This document shows positions 1 through 7,745 of a DNA stretch of 40,483 nt, one piece after another (the first letter of the stretch is position 1; every line of letters starts with the position of its first letter). Made by a program: the position numbers and the translations under genes. Source of the DNA: Scatosoma sp045576335 (lineage in GTDB: Bacteria; Bacillota; Clostridia; Christensenellales; Borkfalkiaceae); contig JAZNGH010000015.1 in the NCBI GenBank assembly GCA_045576335.1, positions 1-40,483 on the forward strand. Reading direction: 5' to 3'. The notes under the pieces were generated by a model. The model was not told where the DNA came from and ran no database searches. It worked only from the letters and a program-made list of their open reading frames with translations.

Positions 1-302
1 GGTGTGGCGAGCGTAGCCGTCAGTATGTGCAGGCGCACCTCCACATCGGCATATTTCGAGCCTTTGCCCGACTGTCCCCATACTATCGGGCGGAACTCTA
101 CGAAGACCGCAGGCACCCCGAATGGGCGTTGCTCTTTGAGACGCTCGACCTGCTCGTTCCACAGGTCAAATGTCTTTATCGTTTGCGGTGGCTTTTCCGC
201 CCCGCTGTTGGCACTTTGCTCCCTGATGTAGGCAGGTGTGCCATTGACCGTGCGAACGCACGCCAAACGCGCTAAAATCGCATCATAAAGGGTTAATCTC
301 AT
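1..302 (-). CDS. Phage structural protein, partial
   Basis: An open frame begins with ATG at 302-300 and runs off the left edge with no stop, giving about 100 residues (begins MRLTLYDAILARLACVRTVN). Its start overlaps the stop of the upstream gene as ATGA, which suggests translational coupling in a phage morphogenesis operon. I do not recognise a named family. Its position directly after a tail-completion-like gene suggests a head-tail or tail protein. The DNA is clearly richer in G+C than the AT-rich DNA to the right. No signal peptide or membrane segment is seen. Confidence 0.5.
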   Translation of the reverse strand, partial: MRLTLYDAILARLACVRTVNGTPAYIREQSANSGAEKPPQTIKTFDLWNEQVERLKEQRPFGVPAVFVEFRPIVWGQSGKGSKYADVEVRLHILTATLAT

Positions 303-766
303 TTGCTCATACTCTTTTTAACCAAATCCTCGCTAAACTTTTGCAGGTTCTTATACACGATGTCGCCCAGTGCCTGCTGTACCTTGTCGTGGTCGCCGAT
401 GAACTGACGCTGCGGTATATTCGTTGCTCGTTCGTGGCTGCGTACATCGTAACTCCTGCCCTTGCTCGATGTTCGGGTGTGGCGGCGCACTGTTACGCTG
501 CCCTTGCCTCCCTCGTTATGCACCGAGGCATACGGTAGGTGCGATGTGAACACAACCGAGTTGCCCCGAATGTGCGAGCGTATCGAGCGGCGCAACGCAC
601 CCGTAACGATAAGGATAGAACCCTTTTTGCCCGCCTTGTTAGTCTTCGACACTTTGGTTGCAACCCATTTGTCGCCGAAGAAACCCTGCTCTCGAAAGTT
701 GTTATCGAACATCGAGGTCAGTTTTACACGGGCATCACGGAGGATTTTGTCGTAAATGTTTGCCAT
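299..766 (-). CDS. Phage virion morphogenesis (tail completion-like) protein
   Basis: A 155-residue basic protein. The middle has the pattern typical of phage virion morphogenesis/tail completion proteins (Mu gpG / P2 gpS type): a TGALRRSI motif near residue 56, then a PYASVHNEGG motif near residue 82, then a basic loop. Such proteins complete or join tails to heads. The start ATG at 766 follows an A-rich stretch with no Shine-Dalgarno, unlike nearly every other gene in the window, and the G+C content is higher. Both points suggest a different source, perhaps a Bacteroidetes-type phage (inference). The gene lies only 60 bp beyond the integrase stop, on the same strand. Confidence 0.6.
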   Translation of the reverse strand: MANIYDKILRDARVKLTSMFDNNFREQGFFGDKWVATKVSKTNKAGKKGSILIVTGALRRSIRSHIRGNSVVFTSHLPYASVHNEGGKGSVTVRRHTRTSSKGRSYDVRSHERATNIPQRQFIGDHDKVQQALGDIVYKNLQKFSEDLVKKSMSK

Positions 767-826
767 TGTTTGTGTTTTTAATCAAAAATAATGGATTAAA
801 TCTTTGATTTTGGGTCAGGAATTGGG

Positions 827-2059
827 TCAGTGATTTAATTTCTCGCCCTCGCGTAATAAATATTCGTCGGATAAATCGGTATAAGCATTTCCGAGCGCGC
901 CCAGCGAATGTCCGACAAACTCCATTAGAGCAGGTTCTGCCACGCCTTTTTCTTTACAACGCGTATAAAATGTAGTGCGTAAATCATAAAGAGTATGATT
1001 TGGTAAGATGCTCTTAAACTTTTTCCAAAGCGTTTTCAGGGCGATAGGAAGTTTAATTTCCGTTATACCGTCAAGATAAGGACGTAGCGCATTGCAAATA
1101 GGTATTCGCTTGTATTGAATCTTTTTATTCTTTCGTTTGGAATTGATTGCTACAATGAAATCACCGTCTATTTTTGCTGTTTCATATTCGTTGGGGCGTA
1201 AACCCGTGTAATAAGCCAAGGCAATTATTCTTTCGTAGGATTGGCCTTTGATGGCTTGGAATAAAATTGCAGTTTCTTCAGCGGTCAAAGCGGAACCGTG
1301 TTCCGTTTCGTGTTGGATATGTAGGACAATATCCATAGGGTTGTGCTGTATCAAATGATGTGCAATCGCCATTTTCATAATACAATTTAAGAGAGAATCA
1401 ATTTCATCAGAAGTTTTTCCTTTTCCGTCATTTGCAATGCTATCAATGAGGCGTTGGCATTCGTCGGGGGTGATTTTATCAATACGCTTTCCTTGAAAAT
1501 AAGGTTTTAGATATTTATTATACCTTCGAATATCGTTTTTGAACGTGGTTTCCGTGACTTTCTTTATTCGGTAGTTTGAAAAATAATATTCGGTAAAAGC
1601 GCAAAAATCTTGCGTAGTGGAAACAGCTTGCCTTGTCGGTTTGGCTGTTTTTAACTTTTTAATAAAATTTTCCTTGACTTCTTCTTTGGTTTTACCGCAA
1701 GCAGATATATTGTAGCCGTTTCTGCGATAGCGTAATTCATAGGTTTGTGTTTGTTTTCCGCTTTGACGAAGACGCAATTTGCATGAGCATCCGTCGATAC
1801 GGAATTCTTTCTTGAATGTTTTAGGCATTTGTCTAATCTCCTCGTTCGTGAATTTTAGACCGAAGTTTGCCTGTTCATCTTGTTTTAGCTTAGACGGCAT
1901 TGCCGTCGTATTCCCGTTTTGGATAAGATTTTCCAACGTTTCAATTTTAACGGATTTGTCCGCTAAATCTAAAACGAATTGAATATTCTCATCCGAATTA
2001 GGTTGTGCTTTAAGAGTTTCAATAATTTCGTTTAATTTTTGTAATTGCTTATAGTTCAA
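827..2059 (-). CDS. Tyrosine-type site-specific integrase
   Basis: A 410-residue phage/ICE-type tyrosine recombinase that would integrate or excise a mobile element. It has an N-terminal arm-binding region, a SAM-like core-binding domain (about residues 150-250) and a C-terminal catalytic domain. Visible catalytic signatures are the box I arginine in TGLRPNE, the second arginine in LYDLRTTF (Tyr where many relatives have His), the histidine in EFVGHSLG, and the nucleophile tyrosine in NAYTDLSDEYL near the C terminus. The start is TTG. The only Shine-Dalgarno (AAGGAG, 2063-2068) sits about 2 nt from it, unusually close, and no better start is visible. It has its own promoter at 2231-2258 and a palindrome in its leader. 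Confidence 0.88.
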   Translation of the reverse strand: MNYKQLQKLNEIIETLKAQPNSDENIQFVLDLADKSVKIETLENLIQNGNTTAMPSKLKQDEQANFGLKFTNEEIRQMPKTFKKEFRIDGCSCKLRLRQSGKQTQTYELRYRRNGYNISACGKTKEEVKENFIKKLKTAKPTRQAVSTTQDFCAFTEYYFSNYRIKKVTETTFKNDIRRYNKYLKPYFQGKRIDKITPDECQRLIDSIANDGKGKTSDEIDSLLNCIMKMAIAHHLIQHNPMDIVLHIQHETEHGSALTAEETAILFQAIKGQSYERIIALAYYTGLRPNEYETAKIDGDFIVAINSKRKNKKIQYKRIPICNALRPYLDGITEIKLPIALKTLWKKFKSILPNHTLYDLRTTFYTRCKEKGVAEPALMEFVGHSLGALGNAYTDLSDEYLLREGEKLNH

Positions 2060-2087
2060 ATCTCCTTTTAATATTTATCTAGGTATT

Positions 2088-2124
2088 GTAAGCGTACTTT
2101 TAACGGAAAGATAAGTACGCTTAC
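2088..2124. repeat. 12-bp perfect inverted repeat in the integrase leader
   Basis: GTAAGCGTACTT at 2088-2099 and its exact complement at 2113-2124, with a 13-nt loop. It lies in the 5' leader between the integrase promoter and start codon and has no T-run, so it is not an ordinary terminator. A protein-binding site (repressor, excisionase) or an RNA structure limiting integrase expression is possible. Confidence 0.7.
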
Positions 2125-2230
2125 CCTATTACATAATTTTCTCCTTGCGAATTCCCGAAAATTACGGGTGTGTTAAGCGCATAATGCGTTCCGCTGAATT
2201 TCTCCAAGCACGCACAATGTTAATACGATA

Positions 2231-2258
2231 TTATACTCAATCGCAAACATTTGTCAAG
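2231..2258 (-). promoter_or_regulatory. Integrase promoter
   Basis: On the minus strand, -35 TTGACA (2258-2253), 16-bp spacer, -10 TATAAT (2236-2231). Near-consensus sigma-A promoter firing toward the integrase, giving a leader of about 165 nt that carries the 2088-2124 palindrome. Confidence 0.75.
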
Positions 2259-2304
2259 CGTTTGGATGATTGTTTTTAAGAAAAAAGGAAATAAAAGTGG
2301 AAGC

Positions 2305-2363
2305 AAAACGAGGCAGGTTTCCTGCTCGGTTTTAGACTCAAAATTGCCGTTTGTGGCAATTTT
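2305..2363. terminator. Two adjacent hairpins, possible bidirectional terminator
   Basis: The first hairpin pairs CGAG-CAGG (from 2309) with CCTGCTCG (to 2328), flanked by AAAA and TTTT. The second is AAAATTGCC (2340-2348), a 6-nt loop, and GGCAATTTT (2355-2363). They sit between the integrase promoter and the divergent repressor promoter, where they could insulate the two units. The rest of 2060-2619 holds only the listed promoters and no gene. Confidence 0.45.
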
Positions 2364-2443
2364 CTTATCCTGCTGGTAAAATATAGTCAAATAGCAACAC
2401 TTTTTACTGTTCTTTTTCTTTTTTCTTTTGTGTTCTAAATTGC

Positions 2444-2472
2444 TTGACTTGATTTATTATAAATGATATAAT
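2444..2472 (+). promoter_or_regulatory. Promoter of the HTH regulator gene
   Basis: -35 TTGACT (2444-2449), 17-bp spacer, -10 TATAAT (2467-2472). It drives the gene at 2620 with a leader of about 140 nt. Confidence 0.65.
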
Positions 2473-2547
2473 TATCTTGATAATGAACAAGCAATTTTAA
2501 TAAAAAATGCCGAGAACGGCTTTGCGGATTTGGAAGGTTGGGAGTAT

Positions 2548-2577
2548 ATAATATCATAATACTGAACATTATGTCAA
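2548..2577 (-). promoter_or_regulatory. Possible antisense promoter toward the integrase
   Basis: On the minus strand, TTGACA (2577-2572), 18-bp spacer, TATTAT (2553-2548). It lies inside the leader of the 2620 gene and faces the integrase. The 12 bases around its -35 (TGTCAAGCGTTT on the plus strand) repeat those at the integrase promoter (2253-2264), so one protein could control both. Confidence 0.35.
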
Positions 2578-2619
2578 GCGTTTTTTAATAGCTTTTTAAT
2601 TTTTTAGGAGAATTTTTTT

Positions 2620-3411
2620 ATGGATAAATATTTGTTGGAAAGACAACTTGCTTTTTCTAAAAATATAGAATGTTGTAGAGAAGTTATTTTTGATTTACGC
2701 TATTTGGATATAACGGCATATACAGGACTTGCGGAATCCACTATGATTTCGTATGATACGAAAGCCGTTTCGCTGTATATTACGGTAGTAAAGAAAATAG
2801 CAGATATGTACTGCGCGAATATAGAAAGATTATGCGGAGATGAAATCTACTTTGATATAGAAGAAGTTTTATCATTACAGGTAGACTTTGTTAAACGGTT
2901 GGGTGGTGTTGAGATAAAGCCGTATAAAGAAAAAATACTTGCCGAGATAGACAAGTATTTAAGTTTATCTAAATATGAAGTATATAAACTTTTATCCCAA
3001 ACCTTTCGGGATATCATTTCCGATTTGCATCGTAGCGGTAAATACGTAACGATTGAAACGGACAAAAGTATCATAGAAAATTTCACAAAGAACTTTCACG
3101 ACTTGCATTCTTTTTCAAAAATTAACTATCGTAAACTTGGCAAGGCGATAGATATGTCAATAGGTAACTTAACCCGATTAGCGCAAGGCAACGAGCCGAT
3201 GCTTTCGGCAGTTATAAAACTTGCAGACTTTTTCGGCGTATCTATAAGCCAAATGCTTTCGGATAATACAAATTTTGATTACGAGAAAATACAAAAAGAA
3301 ATAGAAAACAAGGTAACGCGTCGCCGACAATATCTACTAGAAAGATACGTAAACAAAATAAACTGCGAATGGAAATACTTGATAGGAAACAGGTTGGTTC
3401 GCTTTACATAA
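2620..3411 (+). CDS. HTH (XRE/Cro-C1-like) regulator, candidate element repressor
   Basis: A 263-residue protein with two helix-turn-helix-like units. The first is near residues 22-75 (ITAYTGLAESTMISYD, then a VVKKIADMYCANIERLC tail). The clearer one is at about 168-214 (NYRKLGKAIDMSIGNLTRLA, then IKLADFFGVSISQML), typical of the Cro/C1 family. The C terminus is basic. A good Shine-Dalgarno (AGGAG, 2606-2610) supports the ATG at 2620. It is divergent from the integrase, the classic arrangement of an element's control gene, so it may repress integrase expression (inference). It ends at a hairpin terminator (3450-3476). Confidence 0.7.
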   Translation: MDKYLLERQLAFSKNIECCREVIFDLRYLDITAYTGLAESTMISYDTKAVSLYITVVKKIADMYCANIERLCGDEIYFDIEEVLSLQVDFVKRLGGVEIKPYKEKILAEIDKYLSLSKYEVYKLLSQTFRDIISDLHRSGKYVTIETDKSIIENFTKNFHDLHSFSKINYRKLGKAIDMSIGNLTRLAQGNEPMLSAVIKLADFFGVSISQMLSDNTNFDYEKIQKEIENKVTRRRQYLLERYVNKINCEWKYLIGNRLVRFT

Positions 3412-3449
3412 AATGGTTAAATAAAATAAAGAGTTGAAAAATTAAAAAA

Positions 3450-3476
3450 GTGGTTTGGATAGCAAATCACATTTTT
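3450..3476 (+). terminator. Intrinsic terminator after the HTH regulator
   Basis: Stem GTGGTTTG (3450-3457) with CAAATCAC (3463-3470), one G-U pair, 5-nt loop, then ATTTTT. A second hairpin follows (CCAAAGG 3486-3492 / CCTTTGG 3502-3508) with a run of seven G. The rest of 3412-3816 holds the operator/promoter at 3550-3613 and about 200 nt of leader in which I see no gene. Confidence 0.6.
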
Positions 3477-3549
3477 AATAGTTGTCCAAAGGGCATACTA
3501 ACCTTTGGGGGGGATCAAAAGAACATTGCGTATATTATATTTAAATGAA

Positions 3550-3613
3550 GTCAATTTTTGCTATAATCGTTTAAAAAAATGCAACGAAAAATACAGAGCC
3601 TTTGTGTTATAAT
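3550..3613 (+). promoter_or_regulatory. Shared 41-bp operator with promoter, copy D (GH20/GH95 operon)
   Basis: GTCAATTT (3550-3557) begins the element. Half-sites GCTATAAT (3560-3567) and GCAACGAA (3581-3588) lie 21 bp apart, and the element ends at 3590. A 17-bp gap leads to -10 TATAAT (3608-3613). There is no TTGACA-type -35; the second half-site covers that position, as expected for AraC-type activation. Aligned without gaps to the copies at 11484-11524 (minus), 12443-12483 and 14789-14829. Confidence 0.65.
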
Positions 3614-3816
3614 GAAGAAAAGAATATCGTGACGAATGTGGTAAGGAGTTGGAATACGGAGATGAATATCCAGAAATTATTGAGAAACATTAAAAGGACG
3701 AGTTTGTTTCGAAGTCAGAAGTGAAATGTTTCATTTTGCTGTTTAAAAAATTAGAGGAATTCCCTCCGATTGCGTACAGGGAATATCATGTCAAAAACAA
3801 GAAAGGAGAAAAAGCT

Positions 3817-5319
3817 ATGAAAAGATTTGGCGTGATGTTGGATTCTTCCAGAAATGCGGTGATGAAGCCCGAGCAGGTGAAAAAATTTATAAAAACCCTA
3901 GCAGGGTTCGGCTATAATATGCTACAATTATATCCCGAGGATACCTACGAGGTCGAAAACGAGCCGTATTTTTGGTATATGCGCGGACTTATACAACGAA
4001 GAATTAAAGGATATAGTGGCGTATTTCGAGGATTTGGGCGTGGAGGTCATTCCCCGCGTGCAAGCTTTGGCGCACCTGAAACAGATTTTCCGTTGGCGGG
4101 TATATTCCGCGCATAACATCGCGGAAGGGGTTTTGCTGGTGGACGACGAACGGGTGTATACCTTAATAGAAAATATCCTTGCGTCGCTTAGGAGAATTTT
4201 TAAAGCCGAATATATAAATATCGCTATGAACGAAGCTTTGCAGATAGGACTTGGAAGATATTTAGACCAACACGGCTTTGTTGAAAACCGCTTTGAGATA
4301 TTGAAAAAGCATTTGGATAGGGTGGTGGAGATTGCCCAAAAATATAATTTTAAGCCGATTATGTGGTCGGATATGTTTTTCCATTTGGCAAACGGAAAAT
4401 ATCACGTAGACGAGCCCAAATTAGGACAAGATATCGTCGCTTCGATACCCGATGAGGGGAGCTTGATATACTGGGATTATTATCACGATAAAGAGGAGTA
4501 TTATACGAAGATGATGAAAGCGCACGCAGAGGCTGGTGAGGTCTGGTTTGCGGGCGGCGCGTGGAGCTGGGGCGACGGCGGAAAAGAATGTTCGTTCTGG
4601 GCGTTATTGCCCTCGTTGTTCGCTATTCGTAAAATTTACGACGGGGAAACGGATATCGAAAAAATCAAGACGGAATTCCGCGCCGCGATGGGGGGGAGGA
4701 TTTCGACGCGTTTATGGCGTTCGATTGCCCGAATTTTATAGGCTGCGCATACGGCTCGCCCGAAAATCTATGCAAACACATGCTGTATAACGACCCTTTC
4801 CTCGGCGTTTACGATTCCACCGTCAGAGAAAGTGCGTCGCAGGAATATGCGGCGTACGCCAAGGAATTGTCGGGGTATGCAAAAAAGAGCAAGTTTGCGT
4901 ATCTCTTTGAAAGTATGGCGGCACTTTGAGAGCTGATGTCCGTTAAATATGATTTGGGGACGCGCACCAGAACGGCTTACGAAAAAAAGGACAAAGCCGC
5001 GCTTACTGCTTTGGTAGTAGATTATCAAAAAACGGAAGAACTATTGGAAAAATTCTATAGCGCGTTCCAAAAATTATGGTTTACGGAAAACAAACCCCAC
5101 GGTTTTGAGGTACAAAATTTGCGTTTGGGTGGACTTGCGCAACGTTTGAAATCTTATAAAGTGCGTTTGGCTCGATACCTCAATGGCGAAGAGGACGTAT
5201 TGGTAGAGTTGGAAGAAGAATTGCTCGATATCTATGGATTCGTCAAGAATTTTGAGAAGCAAAAAACGTTGACGGATAATTGGTGGAATACCATAGCTAC
5301 CGTGAATGAGGTATTATAA
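3817..5319 (+). pseudogene. Broken GH20 beta-N-acetylhexosaminidase-like gene
   Basis: Start ATG 3817 with Shine-Dalgarno AAAGGAG. Joined across frames, the product matches the cytoplasmic GH20 hexosaminidase type throughout (N-terminal GVMLDSSRNAV, VIPRVQALAHL, WSDMFF, GGKECSFWALLPSL, NKPHGFEVQNLRLGGL near the end). Lesions: a +1 shift near 3990; a shift at a run of seven G near 4692-4699 (eight would restore frame); an in-frame TGA at 4927-4929. In addition, the region normally separating AGGAW from WGD-GKEC appears deleted (about 4560), and the catalytic Asp-Glu pair reads Asn-Glu (MNEA, 4226-4237). Together these make function very unlikely. It still heads the operon carrying GH95 and GH36. 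The family assignment is from recognition, not a search. Confidence 0.8.
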
Positions 5320-5344
5320 AACGGTTTTGGTCGAGGAGATTGGT

Positions 5345-7633
5345 ATGGAAACAATACTCAAATATAATACAGAAGCAAAAACGTTTGGGCAAGCCTTGCC
5401 TATGGGAAACGGGGCTTTGGGCGCAATGATTTATGGCGCGGTAAAAAGAGAACGTATTTCGCTCAATCACGATACGTTATGGTCGGGAAAGCCAGCTCAG
5501 CAGATGATTGATACTGCATACGAGGCTTATCAAAAAGCGCAAAAACTGATTTTTGAGGGGAAAGCCTACGAAGCGCAAAGAGAGCTGGAAAATAATTTTA
5601 CAGGACCTTGGGTGAATTCATATTTGCCGTTGGGGAACTTGTATTTTGAACTTGAGGAATCGACGGGAAATTGTTTAAACTACGAAAGAGGCTTGGATAT
5701 AGAAAATTCAATTTCTTATGTAAAATACGAGGACGGCGGTATTCGATTCGAACGTGAGTATTTTGTTTCGAATCCGGATGATTGTATTGTGATCAAATTG
5801 CGTTCGTCAAAGCCTGTTTCCTATGTGTTGTCAGGGGATTGTATAGGAAAAAGCGCAGTTACCGCAGGGCAAGATGTTTTGTATTTTTCTGGCGAATGTC
5901 CTACCTCTATCGGGCCGTCATACGCGCCTAAATTCAAGCCGATTACCTACGACGGAAATGGGGTAAAGGTGTCCGCGCTCGCGAAGGTCGTATGTGACGG
6001 CGAGACTGTTTGGGAAACGGATACGCTTGAAATTAAAAATACCACAGAAGTTTTTATATATTTTTGTGTGGAAACAAGTTTTATCTCTTTTGATACATTG
6101 CCGAATAAGCCTACTTTTTATCCTTGTCTTGAAAAGATGGATAGGATACTTGCCAAGGGTTACGAGAAAATTAAAGCGGAGCATATCTCCGATGCTTCAG
6201 GATTGTTTAACAGAGTGGTTGTGGATTTCGGTCAAGAATCATCGAACTTGTACACTGATGAACGGTTGCGGAGAGTGGATAAGGATTTAGGGCTGTGCGA
6301 GCTTATATACAATTACGGCAGGTATTTGATTATTGCGTCGTCGCGAAAAGGCTCACAGGCGACGAATCTGCAAGGAATTTGGAACGAAAGTATGTATCCT
6401 CCGTGGTCTTCAGATTATACGGTCAATATTAATACACAAATGAATTATTGGCCCGTTCTGTCGTGCGATTTGGCGGATTGTAACTATCCGTTAATAGAAT
6501 TGATAAAAAATATAAGTAAAAATGGCCGAGAAACGGCAGAAAATTTTTATCACGCGCCTGGTTTTGTTTCGCATCATAATATTGATATTTGGGCGACGAC
6601 TACGCCTGTGGGGGCGAAGGGTAAATACTCGTCGCTGTATGCAGTTTGGAATATGTCGTCGGGTTGGCTGTGTCGGCATTTGTTCGAGCATTACGAATAC
6701 ACGCTGGATAAAAGTTTTTTAAGAGAAACGGCGTATCCTATTATGCAAGAATGTGCCAAGTTTTATCTTTCTTTGCTCGTAAAGCGGAACGGAAAATGGA
6801 TACTTTCTCCTTCCACTTCGCCTGAAAACACCTATCAATTAGGCGGCAGACCTGTTACCGTGGCAGAATATACCACAATGACGCAGTCTATTTTACAGGA
6901 TCTGTTCACAAATATCGTAAAATGCGCCCGTGTTTTGGGGATATCGGACGATTTTGTACGGGATATAGAAGAAAAATTGCCTGACGTCGGAATATATAAA
7001 CTCGGAACTGACGGAGAACTTTTAGAATTCGATAAAGAGTATCCTGAACACGATTTGCATCATAGACATCTTTCTCATTTATATGCCTTGTATCCCGCAG
7101 ATATCATCACGGTCGATTCTTCGAAAGCGTTAGCGAATGCCTGCAAAAGGACGTTAGAAAGGCGAGGGGACGCAAGTACGGGTTGGAGTATAGCGTGGAA
7201 GATAAATCTTTGGACGAAACTCAAAGACGGCAATCGTGCGTTGAAACTTGTTAAAACGCAACTTACTTTACGAGAGGAAGAAGATTCTATTGTGGAGTAT
7301 GATAACGGAGGGACTTATCAAAATATGCTAAGCGCGCACCCGCCTTTTCAAATTGATGGAAATTTCGGGGTGGTTGCAGGTATTACGCAGATGTTTTTGC
7401 AATGTGAGGATGATAAGATAAAAATACTCCCGGCACTACCCAAAGAGTTGAAAAAAGGTAAAATCCACGGACTTCTTGCAAAAGGCAATATAAAGGTGGA
7501 TATGGATTGGAAAGAGGGAAAACTTTCTCATCTTGCGATTTGTTCTCCTTTTGCGCAACAAGTTATAATTCGCTTTAATGAAAAAGACATAACCGTATTT
7601 CTTGAAGCAGGTAAGAAACTTGTTTTAGTCTAA
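5345..7633 (+). CDS. GH95 alpha-L-fucosidase (or alpha-L-galactosidase)
   Basis: A 762-residue cytoplasmic glycoside hydrolase that would release terminal L-fucose (some family members prefer L-galactose) from oligosaccharides by inversion. Family signatures are all present: N-terminal ALPMGNGALGAMIYG and NHDTLWSG, the NINTQMNYWP motif (Asn361, Asn363), SPSTSPEN with Glu494, HLSHLYALYP, and QIDGNFG with Asp671. These correspond to the Asn pair, acid Glu and Asp of the characterised bifidobacterial AfcA enzyme. ATG 5345 follows GAGGAG at good spacing; an upstream in-frame start at 5306 lacks this. No signal peptide. It follows the dead GH20 gene in the operon under operator D, and GH36 follows 112 bp later. 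Confidence 0.9.
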   Translation: METILKYNTEAKTFGQALPMGNGALGAMIYGAVKRERISLNHDTLWSGKPAQQMIDTAYEAYQKAQKLIFEGKAYEAQRELENNFTGPWVNSYLPLGNLYFELEESTGNCLNYERGLDIENSISYVKYEDGGIRFEREYFVSNPDDCIVIKLRSSKPVSYVLSGDCIGKSAVTAGQDVLYFSGECPTSIGPSYAPKFKPITYDGNGVKVSALAKVVCDGETVWETDTLEIKNTTEVFIYFCVETSFISFDTLPNKPTFYPCLEKMDRILAKGYEKIKAEHISDASGLFNRVVVDFGQESSNLYTDERLRRVDKDLGLCELIYNYGRYLIIASSRKGSQATNLQGIWNESMYPPWSSDYTVNINTQMNYWPVLSCDLADCNYPLIELIKNISKNGRETAENFYHAPGFVSHHNIDIWATTTPVGAKGKYSSLYAVWNMSSGWLCRHLFEHYEYTLDKSFLRETAYPIMQECAKFYLSLLVKRNGKWILSPSTSPENTYQLGGRPVTVAEYTTMTQSILQDLFTNIVKCARVLGISDDFVRDIEEKLPDVGIYKLGTDGELLEFDKEYPEHDLHHRHLSHLYALYPADIITVDSSKALANACKRTLERRGDASTGWSIAWKINLWTKLKDGNRALKLVKTQLTLREEEDSIVEYDNGGTYQNMLSAHPPFQIDGNFGVVAGITQMFLQCEDDKIKILPALPKELKKGKIHGLLAKGNIKVDMDWKEGKLSHLAICSPFAQQVIIRFNEKDITVFLEAGKKLVLV

Positions 7634-7690
7634 TATAAATTTAAGGTATATAATAAGTGCTGATCGCAAGGAAATTATTTAGAAGGTCTA

Positions 7691-7720
7691 TTGCTATTTT
7701 TGTGAAATGTGTGATATAAT
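7691..7720 (+). promoter_or_regulatory. Possible internal promoter of the GH36 gene
   Basis: TTGCTA (7691-7696), 18-bp spacer, TATAAT (7715-7720) with an upstream TG (extended -10). It does not carry the shared operator, so the galactosidase may have some independent expression. Confidence 0.45.
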
Positions 7721-7745
7721 GCCCATAAGCATCAAGGAGGATAAA

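Noticed and set aside
3595..3695. Short coding-like stretch before the GH20 gene (EYRDECGKELEYGDEYPEII)
   Set aside because: No start codon in frame, no Shine-Dalgarno and too short to assign; it lies in the leader of operator D.
4927..4929. In-frame TGA in the GH20 gene as possible recoding
   Set aside because: Other genes use TGA as a normal stop (for example 27448-27450 and 34674-34676), and this gene has several other lesions, so a mutation is the simpler reading.
7691..7720. A fifth copy of the shared operator at the GH36 promoter
   Set aside because: The expected half-site positions upstream of this -10 do not match; only an ordinary extended -10 promoter is present.
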